Shown one piece after another: positions 8,880-17,991 of a stretch of 58,117 nt of DNA. Within the stretch, counting starts at the first letter, position 1. The number at the start of each line of letters is the position of its first letter. Source of the stretch: Clostridiales bacterium (lineage in GTDB: Bacteria > Bacillota > Clostridia > Lachnospirales > WQUN01); NCBI GenBank assembly GCA_031269465.1, contig JAISZB010000172.1, positions 1 through 58,117 on the forward strand. The letters are read 5' to 3'. The translations under genes and the position numbers were made by a program. Under the pieces are notes generated by a model. It saw only the letters and a list, made by a program, of their open reading frames with translations, ran no database searches and was not told where the DNA came from.

Positions 8880-9850
8880 TAGCAGCCTTAAAGCATTTAA
8901 TGGCAGTATCCCGGCTTCCTCAAATAAGCCAAGCCTTGAATTAAAGATTCTTTTAGAGTTTTCCAGTTTCAATGCGCCCTGCCTGGCCGAGGCTGCCTCA
9001 GTTTGACGCGGCGCTTCACAGGCGAGGATTCCCGCGCCGACCCGCAACACGAATCATTTCCAGGTGTCTTTATATTGAGCGCATCCCTCAAGGCTTATGG
9101 CGGCGCTTGAATCACCGTCCGTCCGGCTACCGCGATCACAGGCGCGGACTCTATCTTTCAGCTTTAAATCCGTCTCTGCGGCGCAGCGGGCCTTGCCGCT
9201 TGGATAGAATCCATCCGCAATCCCAAGCCCCGTTCCAAGGCTGCCGCACTTATCCAGCCATCCGCGGAAATAGTGGAAGTACCGTCCGGCAACCGCTTCA
9301 GGCAAACGCCCTCTTTTCATCATGAACCTCGATGGCTGCATATTTCGGCTTGTCCTTCACCAGAACGCAGGCCGCATATCTTATATGCTCCCGCCTTTTC
9401 CTTGACCAGAGGCAATCCACAAAAAATAGCATTTATCTTAAATCGTTTAAGGATGAAATTGGATTTTTTCAGCGCCGGTACAAGAGACATCTCCTCATTC
9501 TCCAGAGAGTTTGTTAAGAAATATCAAAGAAATGTGAATTTTTTGTCTATACATTGCGCTATCTGCCAGATTATGCTATAATATCCACATTGCCAGCTGA
9601 CCAAGGCCTAGAGAGCCGATGCGATTGAATCCAGACCCTTTATTCGCTTCGCCGCTTCAAGCGCGGTCGGATGGCTGGAAGGCGTTTCAGATAGCGGGCT
9701 TGTCTGCTAGAATACCCTCTGCGCTAGCGGATTGAGATTGAAGGTGCCTTTAAGCGCCAAAGGCCATTATCCCAAGCCGCTTTGCAAGCTGCATCTGCCG
9801 CCTGAAATAAATGCCATAGCAAGTAAAACATTCCCAATTGGAGGAAAAAA
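8880..9850. other. Intergenic region with a GC-rich tract, no recognisable gene
   Basis: About 970 bp separates the liv operon from the next gene. Positions 8970-9330 are clearly richer in G and C than the flanks and are open in more than one frame, but no frame has a ribosome site or recognisable motifs. It resembles other GC-rich tracts here (29480-29720, 41450-42290, 57400-57720), of which the last contains a transposase relic. Confidence 0.35.
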
Positions 9851-10615
9851 ATGAAGAAAGCAATATTGCTCCTGCTTACAATGACGATGATCCTTTCAGC
9901 TTCAGCCTGCAACAACGGAAGCGAACCTGCGCCTCAAGTCAGCGACGACACATCGCTGACTCTTGAAAACAGCGGCCAGCCAGAAGATGATGTCACAGAG
10001 GAATCCTCTGAAGGCCTGGAGACGGAAGAACCTGCTGAAAGCTCAGAACCCTCCGAAGATGCGACCGCCGAAACAAGCGGAACCTTTGACATAAACTCAC
10101 TCATCACCAGCCAAGGCGGAAGCGCTCTTATCAGCGCTTTGGGAGATGAGGAGAAGCAACTTTTCATTGACGCCGCGATAGCCGCCGGCTATAATGTCGA
10201 ATTCGGAGAAGACGGGAGCATGAACTTGTCAAATGCGCAAACCGGGGATGAGATAATCCAGAATTCCGATGGGACATGGCAAACCGGCGCCGCAGAAGCA
10301 AATTCCGCGCAAACAGAAGACATCTGGCCTGACAACGAGTATACTCAGCTAATTCCTAAGCCGGATTTTGCCGTAACTTCAGTTCTTGAAAACGAAGGCA
10401 TCTTCACCGCAAGCTTTGCTGGCACAGAAGCTGATGCCTTGCGAGCATATGTGGAGCAGCTCAAAGCGAGCGGATTTACAGTCGACGCGCAAGAGTCCGA
10501 TACTGAGGCAGAAGGCATTGCTGCTATCAGCTACATCGCCAAAAACGCGGACGGCTACGAAGTCACATTTGCATCGGCCCAAGGGCAGTCAAGCCTGACA
10601 GTGATAAAGCCTTAA
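9851..10615 (+). CDS. Secreted lipoprotein of unknown function (DUF6591-like C-terminus)
   Basis: The 254-aa protein starts with a lipoprotein signal peptide (MKKAILLLLTMTMILSASAC). A long acidic, Ser/Glu/Thr-rich linker covers about residues 25-85, suggesting a spacer from the membrane. The C-terminal half contains WPDNEYTQLIPKPDF, a motif seen in a family of small Bacillota lipoproteins of unknown function, followed by a compact alpha/beta region. GGAGG with a short spacer supports the start. It is monocistronic and ends near two hairpins. I cannot assign a role. Confidence 0.8.
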   Translation: MKKAILLLLTMTMILSASACNNGSEPAPQVSDDTSLTLENSGQPEDDVTEESSEGLETEEPAESSEPSEDATAETSGTFDINSLITSQGGSALISALGDEEKQLFIDAAIAAGYNVEFGEDGSMNLSNAQTGDEIIQNSDGTWQTGAAEANSAQTEDIWPDNEYTQLIPKPDFAVTSVLENEGIFTASFAGTEADALRAYVEQLKASGFTVDAQESDTEAEGIAAISYIAKNADGYEVTFASAQGQSSLTVIKP

Positions 10616-10666
10616 TATCTAGGCGTGAGCATTTTGCGAACTAAGGCTAGCAAGAAGGTGATTTAA

Positions 10667-10717
10667 ATGCCCAAGCAGGCTAAAAAGGCGGAACAAAGCC
10701 AACCCCTCCCAACCTAA
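10667..10717 (+). CDS. Possible 16-residue basic peptide
   Basis: AGAAGGTG lies eight bases before an ATG encoding MPKQAKKAEQSQPLPT. The stop codon falls inside the first arm of the following hairpin. It could be a real small ORF downstream of the lipoprotein gene or chance. There is no family to compare with. Confidence 0.2.
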   Translation: MPKQAKKAEQSQPLPT

Positions 10718-10746
10718 GGCGCAACGTGCGCCTTAGGCGCAACGTG
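10713..10746. repeat. Perfect 11-bp hairpin overlapping a 12-bp direct repeat
   Basis: CCTAAGGCGCA and TGCGCCTTAGG form a stem with a three-base loop. GGCGCAACGTGC occurs twice in direct orientation (10718 and 10735). There is no T-run, so it is not a standard terminator. Confidence 0.5.
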
Positions 10747-10777
10747 CAATGATGCATTCCTTATCAGAAATGGCTCC

Positions 10778-10821
10778 AAGCAAAAGGCTGGACTTCCAAT
10801 TGGAAGTTCAGCCTTTCGCTT
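10778..10821. terminator. Bidirectional terminator between the lipoprotein and telA
   Basis: A long hairpin, AAGC-AAAGGCTG-ACTTCCAATTGGAAGT-CAGCCTTT-GCTT, has only single-base interruptions and sits between two convergent genes. Confidence 0.7.
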
Positions 10822-10838
10822 GCAAAAAGTATTTCAAG

Positions 10839-11975
10839 CTATCTTTTTTTTGCGCGGAGAAGCACAGCCTTAAGCTCTTCTTCCGCGCTTTCCATCTCCT
10901 TCTCGGCGGAAGCGCGATCCTGCCTGCCCTGCTCCTGGATTTGAAGTACATCCGTAATTGTTGAAATCAGGTTTTCATTGGTTTTCTTGATTGTCTCAAT
11001 TGAGATGATGCTTCTCTCGGATTCCTTTGCTACGTCTATGGAACCTTGTCTCAAGAGCTCGCTGTTTTTCTGAAGAAGCACGTTAGTATAGTCCGTTACT
11101 TTGGTCTGAGCCTCAAGCGCGCTTTTTGATCTAGCTATGCCAAGGGTAAGCACCAGCTGGCTTTTCCATATGGGTATGCTGTTTACAATGCTTGACTGTA
11201 TCTTGTCAGCCAGAGTAGAGTTGTTGTTCTGCAGGAGCCTAATCTGAGGCGCCATTTGAATGCTTACAATTCGGCTCAGCTTGAGATCGTGGAGCTTCTT
11301 TTCGAAACGCTCCGCCAGAGACTCCATGTCGTTTAGCTTCTGAACTTCCATCTGGTCGTTGGCGGACTCCGCCTTGGCTCTCTGCGCGGCAATATCTTTT
11401 TCGCGGAATTGCTGAAGTTTCTCCTCGCCTGCTATGATGTACATTGTCAGCTCCTTGTAGTAGCTGAGGTTGCTTTCATACATCTTATCGAACATGGCTA
11501 TGTCTTTTATCAAAATGCGCTGATGGGTTTCAAGCTGATTTTGGATTTTGTCTATATTGACTTCCACCTTGGCGTAGTTGGCCTGCATTTTTTCAAGCGA
11601 CTTCTTTACGCCGCCGAACAATCCACGCAAGCCGCCCTTCTCCTCGACTGAACTGTCAAAGCCTTTGAGCTCCACAACTAAATCCGTAAGGCACTTGCCC
11701 ACTTCCCCTGTGTCTGAAGTGCGGATGTTCTGAAGCACTGAATCGGAAAACTGCGCAATCTTGTTCTGAGCAGAAGTGCCGTACTGCGCTACAGTATTTT
11801 GATCCATTATGTTTATCTGCTTGGAAAAATTCAAAACGGCATTCTGCTCTTCAGGAGTCAAAGATGACAAGCTTAATTCGCTCTTCGCCCCGCCTCCCGC
11901 AGGCGCGTTCGGAATGGGAGCGTTCGGCTCCGGCTCTTCAAATCCGGGAAGGACCAATGTTGGGATGTCGCTCAT
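10839..11975 (-). CDS. telA: TelA / toxic anion resistance family protein
   Basis: The 378-aa protein belongs to the TelA (PF05816) family, named for tellurite resistance but widespread in organisms with no such phenotype, where it is linked to envelope stress. It is rich in long charged helices, likely coiled coil, with family landmarks TSAQNKIAQFSDSVLQNI near residue 65 and a mid-protein LSRIVSIQMAPQIRLLQNNN stretch. There is no signal peptide, so it is cytoplasmic or membrane-peripheral. GGAGG precedes the ATG. It lies 26 bp after pcrA and is probably cotranscribed with it. Confidence 0.85.
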   Translation of the reverse strand: MSDIPTLVLPGFEEPEPNAPIPNAPAGGGAKSELSLSSLTPEEQNAVLNFSKQINIMDQNTVAQYGTSAQNKIAQFSDSVLQNIRTSDTGEVGKCLTDLVVELKGFDSSVEEKGGLRGLFGGVKKSLEKMQANYAKVEVNIDKIQNQLETHQRILIKDIAMFDKMYESNLSYYKELTMYIIAGEEKLQQFREKDIAAQRAKAESANDQMEVQKLNDMESLAERFEKKLHDLKLSRIVSIQMAPQIRLLQNNNSTLADKIQSSIVNSIPIWKSQLVLTLGIARSKSALEAQTKVTDYTNVLLQKNSELLRQGSIDVAKESERSIISIETIKKTNENLISTITDVLQIQEQGRQDRASAEKEMESAEEELKAVLLRAKKR

Positions 11976-12001
11976 TTTGCTGCCTCCATTTCAATGATTA
12001 T

Positions 12002-14173
12002 TTATTTTATGGCCTTAATAAGATTCGACAGCTTCGCCATTACTTTCCGCTTCCCCGCCTTGCTGAAGTTGACTGTAACCTCGTAGTCAGCCCCGGCAGG
12101 CGTAATGGACTCGACAAATCCGAACCCAAACTTGCACTGAAAGACTTCATCCCCGACTCCAAATCCCAAAGTCCAGCCTTTAGGCGTCGGAAGGAAATTA
12201 TTTGACTTGGGGCGAGCAGCTGATCTTTGATCGGGACGGCTTTTTGCGGCGCTGGCTTGTGACCTTTTACGCTTGGTTTCCACGATATCAGCGGAAATCT
12301 CCTTCAAGAAGCGGCTCGGAGAGTTTGCTTGAATGCTCTCTCTAAAGCGCCGCTCTTTAGCCGTAGACAGATACAGCTCCTTGCGCGCCCTGGTGATGCC
12401 GACATAAAACAGTCGGCGCTCCTCTTCCAAGTCTCCGGTCATTATAGTCTGATTTCCGGGGAATAGCCCGTCTTCCACGCCTACCATGAAAACTTTGGAG
12501 AATTCCAGCCCTTTGGCATTGTGCAAAGTCATAAGCACAACGGCATCTTCTTCTTGCTTGTAGCTGTCAACATCAGCAACAAGGGATACTCCCTCAAGGA
12601 ATGCCCCCAATGTTTTTTCCGACTCATCCGCCTCTCTGGAAGAAAACTCCGCAGCCATGCTCACAAAGCTTGAAATATTCTCCAACCGGCTTTTGGCCTC
12701 TTCCGTATCATCTTTTTTCAGGTTGAGCTCCAATTCGCTTTTTTCCAAAACTTCCAAGACAATCTCAGCGACAATATTTTCCTTGGCGAAATCAGACAAA
12801 TGCTGCATAAGCTGTATAAAACCCGCTATGCCTTTGTTGCGGCTATACTGATCCGCCTCGGCGAGCGCCTGAGAGAAAGGCATTTCGTTTGCGGACGCGA
12901 ACTCCGCTATGCTTTTTACTGTAGTCTCTCCTATGCCTCTTTTAGGCGTATTGATGATGCGCATGTAGGATACGTCGTCCCTGGGGTTTTGCAAGGCTTT
13001 CAGATATGCCAAGACGTCTTTTATCTCCTGGCGCTGGAAAAACCTGACTCCACCGATGAGACGGTGCGGCACCCCTCTTGTCGAGCATTCAGTCTCAATG
13101 CTTCTGGACTGGGCGTTAATCCTGTAAAGGACGGCGTAATCAGAGAACTTCCCGCCATTTTTGACTCCGTCTAAAATAATGTCAACCACAAACGCAGCTT
13201 CATCCATATCATTTGGAGCTATTAGGCGCTTTATCAGAGCTCCCTTCTCATTTTCCGTCCAGAGCTGCTTAGGCATGCGCCTGGAATTGTTCGCGATTAC
13301 CATATTGGCGGCTTTTAATATAGTTTGCGTCGATCTGTAATTCTGCTCCAACTTGACCACATGAGCTCCTGGAAAGTCTTTTTCAAAGGACAGAATATTC
13401 CTTATGTCAGCGCCTCTCCAGCTGTAGATGCTCTGATCATCGTCTCCGACAACGCAGATGTTTCCGTATTTGGATGCGAGCAGGCTTATCAGCTTGTACT
13501 GGGATACACTGGTATCCTGATATTCATCTACCATTATGTAGTGAAACCTATCCTGATATTTCTCCAGGATGTCAGTGCGAGTTGTAAAAAGCTTCACTAC
13601 TAGGAAGATTAGATCATCGAAATCCAGGTTGTTGGAATCCATCAACTTTTTTTGGTAGCTGGCGTATACCTTGGAGATTGCAGGGCCTGGGAATCTATTC
13701 GGCTTTGCGGCGAATTCCTCCGGGCTTTTAAGGTGATCCTTAATGCCGCTTATTTCCTTTGCGAAGGCTTTAGGAGAAAAGTAGCGGGTATCCAATTTCA
13801 ACTCGCTCATGCAGCGGACTATAACCTTTTCTGAGTCTTCAGCGTCCAGAATGGTAAACTGGTTGCCATAGCCGATGTGCTGTATCTCCCGCCTCAATAT
13901 TCTTACGCAGGCCGAGTGGAATGTGCTCACCCATATTTGGCCGCCTTCCTCATGGAGGGCTTTGACCCTCTCCTTCATCTCCCTAGCGGCTTTATTTGTA
14001 AATGTGATGGCTAAAATGTTATACGGCGCGACTCCATTTTCTATAAGCCATGCCATCCGGTAAGTCAACGCGCGGGTCTTTCCGGAGCCTGCGCCCGCGA
14101 AGATGAGAAGCGGCCCAAGTCCATGGGTTGCGGCTTCCCGCTGCCTGTCATTTAGTAAATTCAAATCTATCAT
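12002..14173 (-). CDS. pcrA: ATP-dependent DNA helicase PcrA/UvrD
   Basis: The 723-aa superfamily 1A 3'-5' helicase acts in repair and rolling-circle replication and displaces RecA and RNA polymerase. Motif I is AGAGSGKT at 26-33, motif II DEYQD at 216-220, motif III GDDDQSIYSWRGA at 243-255. MTLHNAKGLEF and ITRARKELYL follow in the C-terminal half. The C-terminal tail carries the GDEVFQCKFGFGFVES Tudor-like element found in PcrA. Length is normal. GGAGAAT precedes the ATG. Confidence 0.95.
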   Translation of the reverse strand: MIDLNLLNDRQREAATHGLGPLLIFAGAGSGKTRALTYRMAWLIENGVAPYNILAITFTNKAAREMKERVKALHEEGGQIWVSTFHSACVRILRREIQHIGYGNQFTILDAEDSEKVIVRCMSELKLDTRYFSPKAFAKEISGIKDHLKSPEEFAAKPNRFPGPAISKVYASYQKKLMDSNNLDFDDLIFLVVKLFTTRTDILEKYQDRFHYIMVDEYQDTSVSQYKLISLLASKYGNICVVGDDDQSIYSWRGADIRNILSFEKDFPGAHVVKLEQNYRSTQTILKAANMVIANNSRRMPKQLWTENEKGALIKRLIAPNDMDEAAFVVDIILDGVKNGGKFSDYAVLYRINAQSRSIETECSTRGVPHRLIGGVRFFQRQEIKDVLAYLKALQNPRDDVSYMRIINTPKRGIGETTVKSIAEFASANEMPFSQALAEADQYSRNKGIAGFIQLMQHLSDFAKENIVAEIVLEVLEKSELELNLKKDDTEEAKSRLENISSFVSMAAEFSSREADESEKTLGAFLEGVSLVADVDSYKQEEDAVVLMTLHNAKGLEFSKVFMVGVEDGLFPGNQTIMTGDLEEERRLFYVGITRARKELYLSTAKERRFRESIQANSPSRFLKEISADIVETKRKRSQASAAKSRPDQRSAARPKSNNFLPTPKGWTLGFGVGDEVFQCKFGFGFVESITPAGADYEVTVNFSKAGKRKVMAKLSNLIKAIK

Positions 14174-14396
14174 TCGCTATTCTCCGCGCCGCAAATGCGG
14201 CGCAGCTGCCAATGCGGCGCCAGAGAACACCCTTGCCGGCATAAAGCAGGCATTATCCTGAAACATTAAACACGCGGAATATTTTAAGAGACGGGCGCAG
14301 TGCTTGCAAAGCAGCTTCCTTTCAACTATTTATTGGATTTTGGACTGGCCTAAAAGTGTATTTCGTTGCCGGCGCGCATGCATTCGGCGCTGCTCA

Positions 14397-15077
14397 TCAA
14401 CTAGATAAAAATGATTCAAGTATGCCTCTTCCACAGCCGTAGCTTTCATTCGCCTCGCGAAGGAGCTCATTGTAAAAGGAGGCGGCGGCTTTGCGCCTTA
14501 AGATTCCAATCTCTTTAGCCCGCTTGGTGTAAAGAGATTCGCATATTCGCTCCAGCTTGAACTTGTATTCATACACGAAAGAGTCTCCTATGCCGTCTGT
14601 TCCGTCAGATATTGAGCCATCTGGCAAGAAGTCGTAGAGAGGCTCAGACAGTTCAGCTCCATAGTATAGAGTCCTGGCTATGCCCAATGCTCCACAGACA
14701 TCCAACTTGTCCGAATCGAACAGGATCTTCGCCTCTAAGCTATCCGGTTGATGATCGCTTCGAAATCGGTGGGTCAAGACGCACTCCGCAATCTTTAAAG
14801 CGCTCAGCTTATCCCATCCGTTGCAGAGAAGCCACTTTTCGGCTTTTTTGCTGCCAACCTGAGCATGGCACAATGTCGGATTTTCTTTTTGCTCATTTCG
14901 GCCGATATCATGGAGAAGGCACGCGGGGATTAAGATGTCCAAATCCGCCCCGCCCTCATGATCTGCAATGTCCAATGCCAGATAAAGCACGCGGAGGCTG
15001 TGCAGCTCATCGTGAGAGCTGAAAAGCGCGCAAGACTTCATATATTGTTCAATCCTTGAAAACGCTTCCCTATCCAT
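14397..15077 (-). CDS. HD-domain phosphohydrolase
   Basis: The 226-aa protein has an HD metal-binding core: His26, the HD doublet at 56-57 in LLHDIGRNE, a His in VLTHRFR, and a conserved Asp in FDSDKLDVCGALG. This pattern matches uncharacterised single-domain HD hydrolases such as YedJ, thought to act on nucleotides or phosphoesters. GGGAGG precedes the ATG. The substrate cannot be predicted. A P1 palindrome lies just upstream. Confidence 0.8.
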   Translation of the reverse strand: MDREAFSRIEQYMKSCALFSSHDELHSLRVLYLALDIADHEGGADLDILIPACLLHDIGRNEQKENPTLCHAQVGSKKAEKWLLCNGWDKLSALKIAECVLTHRFRSDHQPDSLEAKILFDSDKLDVCGALGIARTLYYGAELSEPLYDFLPDGSISDGTDGIGDSFVYEYKFKLERICESLYTKRAKEIGILRRKAAASFYNELLREANESYGCGRGILESFLSS

Positions 15078-15107
15078 TGAATCCTCCCATGCATAGCGTC
15101 AAGCCTT

Positions 15108-15218
15108 ACCTTTTTTGGAGCTTGATTATACAGGCAGTGCGAAATGCCGATTAGGCATTTCCTACCCTCAATGGATAATCAAGTTCCAAAAAAGGAACAT
15201 TTGATGAAAATCGTTATA
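15108..15218. repeat. P1 palindromic element
   Basis: Arms begin CCTTTTTTGGAGC and end GTTCCAAAAAAGG, with one C/T drift in the right arm. A shortened central palindrome (GAAATGCCGATTAGGCATTTC) lies between. The right outer arm ATGAAAATCGTTATA is present, but the left outer arm has decayed. It lies upstream of the HD gene. Confidence 0.7.
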
Positions 15219-15317
15219 ATGCCTCATTGCATTATAACACATAGCATAGGCCGATAAAAGCAAATTTCGTATAAAATTGCCCTTTAAAGAAACTCAGAGA
15301 AATATACTGATTTGAGA

Positions 15318-15449
15318 AAGAAACTTCCTATGATTAACATGAAATGACTTTATTGCTGGCAGTGAATGCTTTATTGAACTTCTATTTATCATATTTTGAC
15401 ACTTGTTCATTTTATGTTAATTTGACTGCCCAATAATAATGGAAGTTTC
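15318..15449. repeat. Imperfect AT-rich palindrome
   Basis: GAAACTTCC opens and GGAAGTTTC closes the stretch. Inside, AACATGAAATGA pairs with TCATTTTATGTT. It is a likely decayed inverted-repeat element within the AT-rich spacer 15219-15790, which shows no gene. Confidence 0.4.
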
Positions 15450-15641
15450 TGTTCAATGGTTTTATCAATCCTTTTAGCACGCTAAATATAAATATCTTCA
15501 TTTAGATTCACTCGCAATCGGTTGCGTAAATACATATTGTATAATTTAAAATTAGCTGATATACTTATTTCATATAAAACATACTGTTTAAATATGAAAT
15601 GCTGTTAAGCTGGCATAAGCAAGTAATTTTGCTTAACCCTG

Positions 15642-15675
15642 GTGTGAAATGCCGATATAGGCATCTCCCTTGAAA
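15642..15675. repeat. Solo P1 core fragment
   Basis: GTGTGAAATGCCGATATAGGC matches the nested central palindrome of P1 without the outer arms. Confidence 0.4.
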
Positions 15676-15791
15676 ATGAATAGACAGCCCTCCAGCATAG
15701 TTGTATTGATGCTAAAGAGAATAATAGTTGTAGAATTATAACTCTAAAGCGCCGAAATTTGCGCATATCCATCTGTGACAGGCGAACCTGC

Positions 15792-15901
15792 AGATTTAGG
15801 AGATTGATTATACAGCGCGCGAGAAATGCCTATATCGGCATTTCGCACTCGCTGTATAATATCAATCTGCAAAAAAGGTATTTTTCTATGAAAATCAGTA
15901 T
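15792..15901. repeat. P1 palindromic element
   Basis: The arms are GATTGATTATACAGCG and CGCTGTATAATATCAATC, around a central GAAATGCCTATATCGGCATTTC. The right flank is ATGAAAATCAGTATA. It sits just upstream of the sugar ABC operon at 16006, so it may lie in its leader. Confidence 0.65.
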
Positions 15902-16005
15902 ATTCAAGCTAAAGGACAAAAGCCTATGGCTATTGCATGAAAGCGGGAGAAATATGGATATGTGGAATAAAATTTGGATGACAACTAAGAAAAGAGGCAT
16001 GTGAT

Positions 16006-16974
16006 ATGGACGCAAAAATAGCCGCGATGCCTTGCGAGGCAAAGCCTCGGATTATTCCCCTGGAAAAGCGCGCAGTTGCAGTTGCTCGGTACATCAACCT
16101 GCACAAATTTACGTATCTCCTCATTTTACCAGGGTTGATTTATTTTCTGATATTCCATTACTCTCCCCTGTACTTCTTGCAGGTAGCTTTCAAGGATTAC
16201 AATATATTCAAAGGGCTTAGCGCCAGCAATTGGGTAGGATTCAAAAATTTTCAGAACCTGTTTTCCACCAAGTTTTTTATGCAGGCCTTCTCCAACACAG
16301 TCATCCTCAGCTTCATGAATAAGCTCTTCGGCTTTCCCGCTCCGATCATTCTCGCTTTGCTGCTCAATGAGGTGCGGTTGCCAAAGCTTAAAAAGCTGGT
16401 GCAGACTGTGGTATATCTGCCTCACTTCCTCTCATGGGTTATCGTCGGAAGCATTTTCATCACCATGCTCTCCGCTCAGGGCGGACTTGTGAACGAGCTG
16501 TTAGGGATGATTGGGATAGGCCCCATTTCATTTATGACTAGCAAGGCATGGTTCCGCTGGGTGCTGGTTTTCACCGAGATATGGAAAAGCTGCGGTTGGG
16601 GAACCATCATCTACCTAGCATCCATCAGCGGCATATCCCCGGAGCTTTATGAAGCTGCAGTCGTCGACGGAGCCGGCCGCCTAGGCAAAATTTGGCACAT
16701 CACGCTACCCTGCATTATCCCCACCATTATCGTGGTCTTTGTGCTAAGTCTAGCCAAGGTGCTGAATCTGTTCGATCAGGTCTTTGTAATGTATAACCCG
16801 CTGGTATCCTCCGTTTCCGAAACTATCGATACCTACGTGTATCAAATCGGCATTGTGCGCGCAGATGTAGCATTCGCGACGACGGTTGGCCTCTTCAAAA
16901 ACGTCATCACTGTAGCGCTGATACTGCTCACCAATCAAGCCGTTAAAAAAATACAAGGCGAAACCGTCATATAA
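16006..16974 (+). CDS. Sugar ABC transporter permease, LplB/YteP type
   Basis: The 322-aa membrane permease has about six helices after a hydrophilic N-terminus. The EAA loop ELYEAAVVDGAGRLGKIWHI near residue 210 contacts the ATPase. Sequence style (FKDYNIFKG near the N-terminus) places it with LplB/YteP permeases that import complex oligosaccharides such as rhamnogalacturonan fragments. No ATPase gene is adjacent, as is usual for this class, which shares an MsmX-type ATPase. Five to fifteen bases separate it from the next permease. Confidence 0.88.
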   Translation: MDAKIAAMPCEAKPRIIPLEKRAVAVARYINLHKFTYLLILPGLIYFLIFHYSPLYFLQVAFKDYNIFKGLSASNWVGFKNFQNLFSTKFFMQAFSNTVILSFMNKLFGFPAPIILALLLNEVRLPKLKKLVQTVVYLPHFLSWVIVGSIFITMLSAQGGLVNELLGMIGIGPISFMTSKAWFRWVLVFTEIWKSCGWGTIIYLASISGISPELYEAAVVDGAGRLGKIWHITLPCIIPTIIVVFVLSLAKVLNLFDQVFVMYNPLVSSVSETIDTYVYQIGIVRADVAFATTVGLFKNVITVALILLTNQAVKKIQGETVI

Positions 16975-16987
16975 TGGGGTGATGAAA

Positions 16988-17848
16988 ATGTCGGGAAAAA
17001 AACTGTTGAGCGGTTCGGCGGATGCTCTAATCATTGCATTCCTGCTGTTTATTTCCGCCGCCATGCTCATTCCGCTGCTCAATGTGCTATGCCTCTCGCT
17101 GGAGCCGAATTACATAGCGATTGAACCGAGCCGCCTGCATATCATTCCACGCGAAATCACGCTGAAGGCCTACGCTGAGATAATTAAAAAAGGGCAGATC
17201 ATCATTTCTTTCCGCAATTCTGTTTTCATCACTGTTCTCGGCTCCCTGTCCGGCACGCTGCTCACCGCCATGATGAGTTATGGCCTCTGCGACGCCAATG
17301 TGAAGGGCATAAAGTTCATCTCGTATCTCATCCTTTTCACAATGATGTTCTCAGGCGGCGTCATCCCCATGTATATGCTCATTAAAAACCTGGGGCTGAT
17401 GAACAATTTGATGGCTCTGGTGCTGCCGTCGATTATGAGCGCCTACAACGTCATTTTGATGCGATCGTTTTTCAAAAGCCTGCCGGACAGTCTGTCAGAC
17501 TCGGCTAAGATAGACGGCTGCAATGAGGCCAGAGTTTTTTGGAGGATTATTTTGCCCATCTCCAAGCCCATAATCGCCACCATCCTTCTCTTTTACGCAG
17601 TGGCGAGATGGAATGCCTACTTTGACGGGGCCATGTATATCACCGATCGCAACAAGAAGCCCATGCAGGTGATTTTGCGCGAGCTGCTAATCCTTTCGGA
17701 CTCACCGGATACCTCCGGAGACTTGGATATTGGGATGAACGTCAAAATGGCCATCGCTTTCGTGACGATTGTCCCCATCCTTTGCGTGTATCCGTTTTTG
17801 CAGAAGTATTTCACGCAGGGAATCCTGTTGGGATCCATTAAAGGCTGA
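16988..17848 (+). CDS. Sugar ABC transporter permease, YtcP type
   Basis: This second permease of the importer (about 286 aa) has six helices. The EAA loop is SLSDSAKIDGCNEARVFW. GGGG nine bases upstream favours ATG 16988; in-frame GTG and ATG codons at 16979 and 16982 are alternatives. YtcP-type C-terminal ending (YFTQGILLGSIKG). It pairs with the upstream permease and the lipoprotein downstream. Confidence 0.88.
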   Translation: MSGKKLLSGSADALIIAFLLFISAAMLIPLLNVLCLSLEPNYIAIEPSRLHIIPREITLKAYAEIIKKGQIIISFRNSVFITVLGSLSGTLLTAMMSYGLCDANVKGIKFISYLILFTMMFSGGVIPMYMLIKNLGLMNNLMALVLPSIMSAYNVILMRSFFKSLPDSLSDSAKIDGCNEARVFWRIILPISKPIIATILLFYAVARWNAYFDGAMYITDRNKKPMQVILRELLILSDSPDTSGDLDIGMNVKMAIAFVTIVPILCVYPFLQKYFTQGILLGSIKG

Positions 17849-17870
17849 GCAGGGATAATCTGATGAAAAC

Positions 17871-17963
17871 ATGCCGATTTGCAGCATTCCTGTTCTAGAG
17901 TTCGAAAATCCATTGAGAAGCTTAATAATCCGTTCAAAAACAGGCGATTTCATATGCCAATCA
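17871..17963. repeat. Diverged P1-like palindrome
   Basis: ATGCCGATTTGCA and CCTGTT on the left face AACAGG and TATGCCAATCAT on the right, around GTTCGA-like and GTTCAA-like segments. The arms are imperfect. It occupies the gap between permease and binding-protein genes of one operon. Confidence 0.4.
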
Positions 17964-17991
17964 TAAATAAAATCTTGACAGGAGGATTATC

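Noticed and set aside
8972-9325. Open frame of about 117 codons on the plus strand
   Set aside because: It lies in a GC-rich tract that is open in several frames, with no ribosome site and an Arg/Pro-rich product typical of a chance frame.
10839-11975. Considered tellurite resistance as the function of telA
   Set aside because: Most TelA homologues have no demonstrated tellurite role and no other resistance genes are present here.
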